Shown here piece after piece: positions 1 to 8,229 of a stretch of 27,799 nucleotides of DNA. Under the pieces are notes generated by a model, which did no database searches, was not told the DNA's origin, and was given only the letters and a program-made list of their open reading frames with translations. Source of the stretch: Chrysochromulina parva (taxonomy: Eukaryota > Haptophyta > Prymnesiales > Chrysochromulinaceae); assembly GCA_002887195.1 (NCBI GenBank), contig PJAB01000393.1:1-27799 (forward strand), in the 5' to 3' direction. The translations under genes and the position numbers were made by a program. Positions within the stretch are counted from its first letter, which is position 1. Each line of letters opens with the position of its first letter.

Positions 1-1
1 A

Positions 2-330
2 CCGCCGCCCTCGCCCTCGCTGCCGCCGCCGCCGTCGCCGCCGCCGTCGCCGCCACCACCGCCTCCGTCGCCGCCGCCTCCACCAACCCCGCCGCCGCCG
101 CCCCCACCGCCCTCGCCCCCGCCGCCGCCACCCTGTCCAAACCCGCCCCCGCCCTCGCCCAACCCGCCTCCACCACCATCGCCACAGCCACCACCGCCGC
201 ACCACCCGCCACCGAGCCCGCCGCCGCCAAGCCCTAGACCGCCACCATCTCCGCTGCCGCCCTCGCCATCGCCGCCGCCGCCGTCCCCGTCGCCGCCGCC
301 GCGCCCGCCGCCGCTGCGCCCAGGACAACG
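2..330 (+). repeat. Low-complexity CCG/CCN repeat encoding Pro-Ser-rich linker
   Basis: Nearly uninterrupted proline codons with Ser at intervals, in the open frame starting at base 2. A second, shorter block of the same type lies at about 650-775. These are hydroxyproline-rich-glycoprotein-like spacers between folded modules. The purity of the repeat makes assembly length uncertain here. Confidence 0.8.
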
Positions 331-1759
331 CACGATCCTCCAGCTGCAAGCCATCTTTACTCTTGCCGACGTACCGGTCGACTTCAACTCCGTCAATTTC
401 TTCGCGTCGGTCGCTTCGGTACTCGGGTTGCCGGCGGAGTCGCAGCAGATCCTCTTGGAGCAATTTACGTACGCTTCGCTGGCCTCGAGCGCGATCTTGC
501 GCGTCCAGTGCACCAACACGACGCAATGCAACACATTTGCGAATCATCTCACCACCGGCACGACGCGAGCTCAGCTCCAAAGTCAACTTTTCCTGGATGG
601 AGGGGAATTGCGCCAATTACCCTCCATCTCCATTTCGACTCCCGCCTACTATGCGCCGCCGCCCTCGCCCCCGCCCCCGCCGCCCTCGCCCTCGCCGCCA
701 CCCAGCCCGCCCCCAACGCCCCCACCCCCGAACCCAAACCCGCCGCCGTCGCCGTCGCCGCCGCCGCCGCCTCACATTGGGCCTGTGGTCTCCTTCATGC
801 TGGCCGCTGCAGGCGACGTGTCCGACTACAGCTCTTCGGTGCTCGCCTCGATCCGGTCGGCGGTCGCCACCGCGGCCGGCAACGGCGTGTTTCCGGCCGA
901 CGTGCTCATCGACGTCCGCGTGGGCAGCGTCGTACTCGACGTGAGCATCCTCGTGATGCAGCAGGCGGCGGCCTCGTCGATCACGAGCAACATCGCTACG
1001 AACATCGCAAGCCCGACCAGCGCGTCCGCCATGCTCGCGTCAGTGATGGTCGGCGGCAGCCCCATGTCAGTCATTGTCGTCTCCCCTCCCTCGAATCGAT
1101 GCATGAATTGCTTCAACAACGACGCTGCGGGCCTGGCCGGTGGTGGCAATGGCGGCGGAGATGGATGGGTCTCCATTCTTAGCGGGACCATCGTGGTGCT
1201 CCTCCTCCTCGTCGTCGGCCAGTCGCTCTACTGGCGCTTGAAGCGCAAGGGCTTTCGACCCACCCTCGGCAGGAAGAGGTTTGGGGTGCTCGACCTCACG
1301 GATGGGTCCGCCAGAGCGTCCAGCCGTTTCAACGACCGCGGCTTCTCCAACTCGGTCGAGATGGGCTCAGCGCCCAACAGCCCGGTCTCTTGGCCCGGCA
1401 GCCCGTCGCTGGCCAGCCCGGACACCAGCCAAAAGGGCTTTGACGGCAGGCCCATGCCCCCCCCGCCATCCGCCTTCGTCGACAATGTCGAGGGCTTCGT
1501 CGACATCGGCTCGGCGAAGACCAAGGAGTCTGGCGTTGGTGGGACGCGCAACGCTGCTGCCAAGGCGCGGGCCCAGGCGAGTAATAGAGCGGCAGGCCGC
1601 GGTACTCCCGGGGACAAGAAAGATGTGGCGCCCGTCGTGGTGACTGTGCCGCTGAGCCATGCCCTAGACAAGCCCATCATTGCCAACTTGGACGCCAACC
1701 ATCAGATCGAATCCATACGGAGCGAAGGTAGCTGGGTTCCCAAGGGGGACCACATCTGA
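2..1759 (+). CDS. Pro-rich single-pass membrane protein with two repeated extracellular modules (5' partial)
   Basis: The frame is open from base 2 with no in-frame ATG that could be the true start, so the N-terminus, including any signal peptide, lies upstream of the window. Order: a Pro/Ser-rich stretch (about nt 2-330, SPPPP-type), a globular module (about nt 332-640), a second Pro-rich linker (about nt 650-775), a second module (about nt 776-1083), a Gly-rich spacer, one hydrophobic helix (about nt 1166-1234), then a basic stop-transfer patch (LKRKG) and a roughly 170-residue tail rich in Ser-Pro. The two modules align by eye (F-x-LA...D...AS, ...S-x-x-L...I, ...GG...I-x-V) and look like duplicates. 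Such Pro-rich/module chains are known in algal surface and wall proteins. I infer a type I surface protein with a cytoplasmic tail that could be phosphorylated. No enzymatic motif is visible. The stop is TGA at 1757-1759. Confidence 0.75.
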   Translation, partial: PPPSPSLPPPPSPPPSPPPPPPSPPPPPTPPPPPPPPSPPPPPPCPNPPPPSPNPPPPPSPQPPPPHHPPPSPPPPSPRPPPSPLPPSPSPPPPSPSPPPRPPPLRPGQRTILQLQAIFTLADVPVDFNSVNFFASVASVLGLPAESQQILLEQFTYASLASSAILRVQCTNTTQCNTFANHLTTGTTRAQLQSQLFLDGGELRQLPSISISTPAYYAPPPSPPPPPPSPSPPPSPPPTPPPPNPNPPPSPSPPPPPHIGPVVSFMLAAAGDVSDYSSSVLASIRSAVATAAGNGVFPADVLIDVRVGSVVLDVSILVMQQAAASSITSNIATNIASPTSASAMLASVMVGGSPMSVIVVSPPSNRCMNCFNNDAAGLAGGGNGGGDGWVSILSGTIVVLLLLVVGQSLYWRLKRKGFRPTLGRKRFGVLDLTDGSARASSRFNDRGFSNSVEMGSAPNSPVSWPGSPSLASPDTSQKGFDGRPMPPPPSAFVDNVEGFVDIGSAKTKESGVGGTRNAAAKARAQASNRAAGRGTPGDKKDVAPVVVTVPLSHALDKPIIANLDANHQIESIRSEGSWVPKGDHI

Positions 1760-2614
1760 CCGTCGACACGATGCACGCAGTCGATGGAATGCCCATGTCG
1801 GATGTGCAGTCAACAGTGTGCCACTCCCTGTAACGAGGCATCTACATCAATTCTAGCGCACCATCACTTCTAGCGCACAGGCGCTAGACTGAAGACTCCT
1901 CTTTCATGGGGAGTCGAGGGTTGAGGGGTGCGGGACTAGGAGAGCCGCGCACGAGGGTCGCGAGCCAGCCATGTCGTCGTACATATCAGCGCAGCCGTAT
2001 GTCCACTGTAGATGTCTGTGGGTTAGGACCGGACGGTGACGCCTGTGCTGTGAGGGTCTCACCTTCATGCTCCATGGACACATGCCGGCGCGCGTGCCGC
2101 GCGCCGGACCCGACTCCCCTGTGGAAGGTGTGTGGTGTTGTGTCGACGACGACGTGAGTGCTATCCGTCCGCCCGCGCCCGGCTACGTCTACGATGTGAT
2201 CGTGCGTGTTCACGGCACGAAATTGCGGTGTACTGTACAGCCGGTGCGAATGTAATCCGATTATCAAACAATGGTGCGACGGGCGGGGATGCGCGTGCGC
2301 TACGAGGCGGGCATGGCCGCGCGTATCGCGGCCTCCATGGCAGGGCCATGCCCGACCCGTCGCTTACGGTGCCTCGTTGCGGTGCTGTGTGCGGACATTC
2401 ATACCATCATACGGAATCGGGCGAGTACTCAGTACTTGTGTTGACCGAGGGGAGCGGAGCCGTCCTTTGGTGTGGTGAGTGCGGGGGGACCGCGACGAAA
2501 CTGACTGTCGGACTGCGTACGGAAATTCACAAAGAGAAAGAGGGGCCTTTCGCGGAACCCGCGATCGTGCGGGCGCGAGCACTATTAACGAGCGCGCGAA
2601 GGCACGAACGTGCA
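1760..2614. other. Intergenic region, no supported gene
   Basis: 855 bp between the Pro-rich membrane protein and the F-box gene. Frames that are open here have no ATG-started, compositionally convincing protein. The in-frame extension upstream of the F-box gene begins with GTG and is Arg/Cys-rich in a non-protein-like way. A perfect 8-bp hairpin lies at 1869-1888. Otherwise I see nothing definable. Confidence 0.5.
1869..1888 (+). other. Perfect 8-bp inverted repeat (hairpin) in probable 3' UTR
   Basis: TCTAGCGC, then ACAG, then GCGCTAGA: a perfect 8-bp stem with a 4-nt loop, about 110 nt after the stop of the upstream gene. The left arm's motif TTCTAGCGCAC also occurs just before it at 1850-1861. 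It could be an RNA 3'-end structure; the function is unknown. Confidence 0.5.
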
Positions 2615-3982
2615 ATGGACTCGCGTTCGCCCTCCACGCCAGAGAATTTAGTCTTCATCTCGCTGCCCGACGGCACCGAGTGGCCTCTGCATCCTGACTC
2701 GCGAGGACGGCAAGCTATGGGGGCATCGGCGGTGGGGGCATCGGCGGAGGTGGACTGCAAAGGGGAGGCCCAGACACCCGGAAGGCTCACCGCTGAGTCG
2801 CAATTGGACAGTACGACGATAGCGAAGCGCGTACTCTTCGATGAGGACTTGCTCCAGTTATGCATGTCGGCGCTGCACTTGCCTGAGGTTTTGTGTGCGG
2901 CGGCAACGTGCATGACGTGGTCGCGCGTGGCTACTCGCGAGAGTCTCTGGCGTTCTCTCTATTTGCGCGATTCACTCACACGGGGCGTGGCGCATGTTCC
3001 CATGGTCTCACCGCCTTCCGGCTGGCGTGCGGCATATCGGCACTTTGTCTTTGCTCAACGTATATCGGTGCCCTTTGACAGTAGTACCTTTGACCAAGAC
3101 TGTGATAACTTCTGTGATCACCTTTGCAAAGTTGTTCTGCTGGGCCCTTCCTTCTGCGGGTCGACCTTCCTCAAGTTGTCGTGCCACAGACCAAGTGAGT
3201 TTTATCCGAGAGACGCGATGTGGCGTGGGGATGTCGAATGTGGCGTGTGCTTTGCGCGCTACCTTGGCAAGGTCTACAAGATGCTGATTTGGGACTTGCC
3301 AGCGACTGAACGTGAGGCATATGACCGTCTCATCCGCGATGCCGATTGCGTTTGTGTGTGCTTCAATATTCACCAGGCCACAACTTTCGAACGATTGGTT
3401 GACCCTTCCTATTGGGAATACCGTGATCCAAGTACATATCGCTCGCTAGTGCTCGTTGGCCTCGATGTCTGCTCATCGAACCAACCCAGGCGACAAGAGC
3501 GAGAGGTGTCGTATGAAAAGGCTCGCGATTTTGCAGCGTCCATGAGCACGACCCTCAGTTCACGCAGCGACAGCGATGGGGACATCCATATTCCCTATGT
3601 CGAGTGCGATCCCAGCTCCGGACACGGAATCGCACCAGCATTGGGAGTGATGCTCTCCATGCGTGATCGCCTCCCGTGTTTGTGGCTTGAATTGCACAAC
3701 TCGCAAGACGCGACGACCTTGTGGCAGTCGATTCCCTCTACCTCAACTGTAGCATCTGTCGGGCTCAACGTGGTTGGAGGGCTGACGAGTCTCTTACCTT
3801 CACCTTCAACCTCAACTGTAGCATCTGTCGGGCTCAACTTGGTTGGAGGGCTGACGAGTCTCTTACCTTCACCTTCAACCTCAACTGTAGCATCTGTTGG
3901 GCTCAACGTGGTTGGAGGATTGATGAGCCTCTTACCCTCAACTGTTTTAGACTCGCTTCTTCCCCTCAGTTTGAGGGAGTAA
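2615..3982 (+). CDS. F-box protein fused to a degenerate Rab-like (pseudo)GTPase domain
   Basis: 455 residues from the first plausible ATG (2615); the frame is open further upstream but without an ATG. Residues about 73-119 resemble an F-box (L-P-E-V-L...C..W..V...SLW..L), the motif that binds Skp1 in SCF ubiquitin ligases. Residues about 168-345 follow the Ras/Rab fold: hydrophobic strand and P-loop-like GPSFCGST (177-184), KVYKMLIWD at strand 3, a Rab-like ADCVCVCFNI strand, LVLVG at strand 5, and ECDPSSG in the G5 position. The nucleotide-binding residues are lost: the P-loop Lys is Ser183, WDTAGQE reads WDLPATE, NKxD reads LDVC, and SAK is absent. The C-terminus (about 374-443) is a three-copy hydrophobic repeat. 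I infer a ubiquitin-ligase adaptor using a dead GTPase fold as a binding module. The F-box call is moderate, the Ras-fold call somewhat stronger. Confidence 0.6.
   Translation: MDSRSPSTPENLVFISLPDGTEWPLHPDSRGRQAMGASAVGASAEVDCKGEAQTPGRLTAESQLDSTTIAKRVLFDEDLLQLCMSALHLPEVLCAAATCMTWSRVATRESLWRSLYLRDSLTRGVAHVPMVSPPSGWRAAYRHFVFAQRISVPFDSSTFDQDCDNFCDHLCKVVLLGPSFCGSTFLKLSCHRPSEFYPRDAMWRGDVECGVCFARYLGKVYKMLIWDLPATEREAYDRLIRDADCVCVCFNIHQATTFERLVDPSYWEYRDPSTYRSLVLVGLDVCSSNQPRRQEREVSYEKARDFAASMSTTLSSRSDSDGDIHIPYVECDPSSGHGIAPALGVMLSMRDRLPCLWLELHNSQDATTLWQSIPSTSTVASVGLNVVGGLTSLLPSPSTSTVASVGLNLVGGLTSLLPSPSTSTVASVGLNVVGGLMSLLPSTVLDSLLPLSLRE
3735..3945 (+). repeat. 69-bp tandem repeat, three copies, in coding sequence
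   Basis: The decamer CCTCAACTGT recurs at 3741, 3810 and 3879, a 69-bp period. Each unit encodes 23 residues with the pattern PSTSTVASVGLN-V/L-VGGL-T/M-SLLPS. Copies differ by only a few bases, so the expansion is recent or is being homogenised. The array sits at the C-terminus of the F-box/pseudo-GTPase protein. Confidence 0.9.
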
Positions 3983-4301
3983 CAGTAAGCCGTAGTACAG
4001 CACTGGACTCGCGCTGACCGCTGTATCAACTATCGTCTATCGGGTACAGATGTGACAAGACGGATCGGTGACCTTGTGACGTGACAGAGAGTTCACCCAG
4101 TACGGCCGTTTATCCGATCGGACGTAAGACCTCACGTCATGCGGAGCTCTAGTGTGAATACTGACCGTGAATAGGAGAATCCTGTTACCGGTAAGAATGG
4201 CCGATGCACGTTAGTAGTTCACTACTGACGTCAGGGGTTTGTAGTGAGGTTTTACGTAGGGCCCGTTGTTTGCCTCCTGTTTGCATGCACACACAACTGA
4301 T
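3983..4301. promoter_or_regulatory. RAD54 upstream region with a cluster of ACGT cores
   Basis: This 319-bp spacer holds six ACGT tetramers (4079, 4122, 4134, 4208, 4228, 4254), including a perfect 10-bp palindrome CTGACGTCAG at 4225-4234. ACGT is the core of bZIP binding sites (CRE/G-box type) in many eukaryotes. A role in driving the RAD54 gene is inference; no TATA box or mapped start is visible. Confidence 0.35.
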
Positions 4302-7300
4302 ATGATGTCGCGAGATCGGGCGATCTGTGTGAGGCGAGCGGACATGAGCGAGCGAGAGCAGGCGCTCTCGCCCTCGCGTGCCGCACTCGCGGTTGTCGAT
4401 CTGAACAGCCCGTCCCTCTGCCACCCCTCCTCCTCCAAACCGCCGTCGATCGCCGATGACGCGGCGGAAGAGCCTCGCACCGTCGTGCCGACGCAAGTGC
4501 AGCAGCACTCCCCCAAGGGTCCCACTGCGATGCCGCGGGAGCACTCGCCGTCGCGATCGGGCACGCTCGGCCTCTTCGTGGTCGAAGCTGGGGATGCTCC
4601 AAGCGGCGACGATGCAGCCTCAGACTTCGACGCACTCAAGGCCGCTGAGCTGCCAGCAGCGGTCACGACGGCCGCCACGAAGCCCAAGAAGCGCTTCAAT
4701 GCGCCCAAGAACAACAATGAGCCAACGACGCTGCCGCCGACCACGGCGCGCAAGGCATCGCACGCAGCTATCCTGACGAGCAGCACGCGTAACGAGAATG
4801 GTACCATCGCCGACACGCTTGTCATGGCCGCCGTCAAGGACGCGGTAGCCGATCTGCTTGACGTGCTGGCCGACGAGCCCGAGTTGCTTGTCACCGACGA
4901 GACGCAGAACGTGGCCGTGAAAGCCGACTCCACCAAGCAGCCCGGCGCGCGCAAGCGCAAGTCATTTGCACCGCCACGCAAGGACGGAAGCTCGCGCCCG
5001 ACGGCGGCTGCGGCTCGCCCGACGTTGCTGCCGATGCCCACTGTCAAGGAGGAGGAACCGGCGGAGGAGCAGCACGAGCAGCAGGTGGAGCAGCAGCTCG
5101 CGCGGAAGCCCGCGCAGACCTCAGCGGCGTCAGCAGCGGCGACGGCTGCGAAGGAAGCTAAAGAGGAGGTGGAGGCGCTCGACGGCGAGGAACGTGTTGA
5201 TGGAGATTGCGATCTCATCGGGGCGCATGCAACAGAGCAGATGCGCTCGACCCCGATCGGCGGCCTGTTCGGCAGCCGCAAGCCACTTCACGGCTTCATG
5301 TTCACGAGCGGCCACGGCGGCCTTGGCATGAGCGCGGCGGCACCGTCTTCTTCCCAGGCTCGTTTCGTCAGCACGTTCCTCAGCGAGGCAGCGCAGGGAG
5401 GCACGTTGCTCGTCAGCGGGGCGGAAGAGACGGCCGATGAGGACCTGCCTGCCGAGGGCGACGTGCCTCCGGTTGCGAGGCCGGCGATGCCCTTCAAGAA
5501 GCGCAAGTTCGGCGCGCCCAAAGCTGTCGCGGGCACGGTAATCGCGCGGGCGATGCCACCCCCCCCGCCGCGCTCAAAGGTAAAGCGCGAGCGCGCCGAC
5601 GGCGAGGACGCGGACGACGACGACGACGAGGAGGCGACCGACGAGGGTGAGCGCGGCAGAGGCGGAGGCGGAGGCGGAGGCAGCATGTGGATGGGCACGA
5701 TGGTGAGCCTCACGAGCGGCTTCGGTAGCGGCGGCGGCGGCCTTCTGCGGAAGAAGCGCGGAATGGGAAGCGGCGGCGGCGGCAGTAGCGCAGATGGCGC
5801 AGCGGCAGCCGCGGGGGTACGGCTTGTACTCTGCGAGCCGTGGCAGGAAGGCCAGTGCGCGCTCATGATGGACCCGTTGCTCGCCGCCAAGCTGCGCCCG
5901 CATCAGAGCGCCGGCTGTCAGTTCATCGTGCAGGCGTGCCTCGGGCGCAAGGCCATCGGTAAGGGGTGCCTCCTAGCCGATGATATGGGACTCGGCAAGA
6001 CGCTTCAGACGATCGCGACGATCCACACGCTGCTGTACTCGTGCATGGAGCCGGGCAAAAGCAAGGGGCTGATCACGACGGCGGCGGTCATCTGCCCGAC
6101 GAGCCTTGTGCACAACTGGCGCGACGAGGTGGCCAAGTGGACTGAGGGCTTGCCCCGAAAGCTCAACCTCACAGTTCTGACGAGCGACATGAAGGATGAC
6201 ATCGAGGCGAAGCTCATGAGCTTCCGAGCGTTGCGCACGGCGCGTTTGCTCATCCTCTCGTACGACACGGCGCGGCTGCACGTCGAGACGCTGCGCACGA
6301 TCCCGCTTGGTCTGCTCGTGTGCGACGAGGCGCACAAACTCAAGAATCTCAAGACGGCCCTCTTTCAAGCGTTGTTCGGACTGCCCACACAGATGCGCTT
6401 GATGGTCACCGGTACACCCATCCAGAATGGTCTCGAGGAGTTCTTTGCACTGCTCCACTTTTGCATCCCGGACGGGCTCGGCTCGGAGAAGGAGTTCCAG
6501 GCCAAATATGGCAAGGCGATCGAGAAGGCGCGCGACCTTGAGGCGAGCGACGCCGAGATTGAGCGCGGGAGCGCCGCATCGAGCGCCTTCATTGCCATCG
6601 TCAACCAGCTCATGCTCCGTCGCTCGAACGAGGTGATCGCCAAGTACCTTCCCGCCAAGCTCGACGTACTTGTCTTCTGCTCCCTCACGGGCGAGCAGCA
6701 GGCTGCCTACACGCACGAGGTCACCGTCGGCCGCGCAGCCTGGCAACGTGCCGCCAAGACCGGCGAGAAGGCGCAGCAGAACAAGACGGCGCTGCGCACT
6801 GTCGCGATGCTCAAGAAGATTGTCAACGACCCTCTCGCAGCCAAGAGCCTCGCCGCGGCCGAAGCAAGAGCGACTGAAGCGGCGGCGGTGACTGGTGGCG
6901 CGGGCGGAGGCGTAGGCGGCGGCGTAAGCGGCAAGCGCGTGCTCGAGGCGCTCGAGGCGCGGCAAGGTGCCATCGATGTGGACGCGGCGGTTGCCGCCTC
7001 TGGCAAGCTGAGGGCGATGCGCGCTCTGCTGCGCGAGGTGAAACGCACCACGGACGACCGCTTCGTGCTGATCTCCAACTCGACCTCGATCCTGGACCTC
7101 TTCGACGCAGTCCTGAGCAAGGAGCGGCTGCGCTTCATGCGGCTCGACGGCTCGCTCGCCGCCAACAAGCGGCAGGAGCGGGTCGACGCGTTCAACACCG
7201 ATCCGTCCATCTTCGCCTTCCTACTCTCCTCGAAGGCCGGCGGCTGTGGCATCAACCTGATCGGCGCCAACCGACTCATCCTCTTCGACCCGGACTGGAA

Positions 7301-7912
7301 TCCGGCCATCGACGCCCAGGCGCTCGCGCGCGTGTGGCGCAGCGGGCAGCAGAAGCCGTGTTACGTGTACCGGCTCTTTGCTGTACGTTCGCTCTCTCCT
7401 GAACCTCTTCGATGCTGCCGTAACCGTCTCCTTGCATGTACTTGCATGCAAGTGCTCACCATGGCGCCCCTCTCCCTTTGCAACCCACTCTGCCTTGCAT
7501 GCAAGTGCTCACCATGGCACCCCCCTCCCTCTGCAACCCACCCTGTTTGAAGGTGGGCAGCCTCGAAGAGGTGTGCTTGGGTCGTCAGTTCTCGAAGAAT
7601 GGTCTCGCGGGCGAGATTGTCGACGGCGAGGGAGCCGCCAACCGCTTCTCCGCGGGTGAGCTCAGCTCCCTCTTTGAGCCGCAGTTCGACTCTCGCTCCA
7701 ACTTCCACGATAAGATGACGTGCAAGTGCTGCTCGTCGCCCGACTCCAACGGCTGGCTGCACCTCAAGACGGGCCACCCGGCGCTTGCCGAGGCTGACCC
7801 GTGCCTCGCGCGCGCGGCGGAGGAGAGCGGATGCATCTCGATGGGCTTCACCAAGGTGACTGACGCGAGCGGCCGCGGCTTTGGCCCGGTGTGCAAAGAG
7901 GCGCGCGACTAG
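4302..7912 (+). CDS. RAD54: RAD54-type SNF2 DNA translocase (homologous recombination), two exons
   Basis: Exons 4302-7382 and 7553-7912; 1,146 residues. The first ATG of the frame is at 4302 (a second follows at 4305); the frame upstream opens only with TTG. The N-terminal ~510 residues are low-complexity, with acidic, Ala and Gly tracts. The core carries the Swi2/Snf2 motifs: DDMGLGKT (Walker A, about residue 557), CDEAH (about 673), VTGTPIQN, and SSKAGGCGINLIGANR followed by FDPDWNPA...ARVWRSGQ. That last block is specifically RAD54-like. The C-terminus, read across the intron (YRLFA-VGSLEE...RQFSKNGL...VDGEG...F...EL..LF...HDKMTC..C), matches the RAD54 tail. RAD54 partners Rad51, moves on duplex DNA and promotes strand exchange in the nucleus. 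The N-terminus has three basic Phe/Ala-Pro motifs (about 126, 216, 397). RAD54B is the alternative; the C-terminal block favours RAD54. Confidence 0.9.
7383..7552 (+). other. Intron of RAD54 with internal tandem repeat (introner-like)
   Basis: GTACGT at 7383 follows a complete GCT codon, and AG at 7551-7552 precedes GTGGGCAGC, which restores the RAD54 reading in phase 0. It is 170 bp. Without removal, the frame leaves the family sequence at once. The intron holds two 53-bp tandem units (7441-7493, 7494-7546). Each contains the 19-mer TGCATGCAAGTGCTCACCA that also occurs in the nucleoporin intron. Confidence 0.85.
7441..7546 (+). repeat. 53-bp tandem duplication inside intron
   Basis: Two adjacent units start with CTTGCATGCAAGTG at 7441 and 7494 and are about 90% identical by eye. 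Both carry the shared introner-like 19-mer (7443-7461 and 7496-7514) followed by a C-rich tract. Confidence 0.9.
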
Positions 7913-8229
7913 GCAAGATGCCGGTGCACTCGGTGGGTCGGCGACGGGTCTAGCGAGGGTCTCTTTGCTGAGTGCTGAGCACATAGCTGAGCACACGGAC
8001 GGGAGTAGCAGCCTGGTGTGCCCGCCATTCACACTCATCAGGTGAAGCCTGGGGAGCCGACGGTCAGGGGACGGCGGCTCGTCTTTCCGGCCAGATCAGG
8101 ATGGCGCTCTTGTAGACGACAGACGAGGAGAAGGCGTTGCCCTTTGGTGTTCGACTGTGAATACAGGTTAAAAACTTCCCGCGGACTTCTGCGGACTTGC
8201 GGCACGTGGGGCACACACTCGCTCTGGCC
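7913..8229. other. Intergenic region between RAD54 and RP2-like gene
   Basis: 317 bp, probably the RAD54 3' UTR plus the RP2-like promoter. It has short imperfect repeats around 7967-7995 (GCTGAGCACA variants) and GCGGACTT twice (8181, 8191). No gene is seen. Confidence 0.5.

Noticed and set aside
549..1698. Long open frames antisense to, or in other frames of, the Pro-rich gene
   Set aside because: They are by-products of the CCG-rich sequence: Arg/Ala-rich, with no domain, overlapping a frame with a clear module/TM layout.
2132..2614. 484-bp N-terminal extension of the F-box protein frame
   Set aside because: It begins with GTG, is Arg/Cys-rich and not protein-like; the first ATG at 2615 is followed by natural sequence.
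4211..5281. Minus-strand 356-codon frame opposite the RAD54 N-terminus
   Set aside because: Ser/Ala-rich antisense shadow of a strongly supported RAD54 gene.
5973..6965. Minus-strand 330-codon frame opposite the RAD54 motor core
   Set aside because: Arg/Leu/Glu-rich shadow; the plus strand carries all SNF2 motifs.
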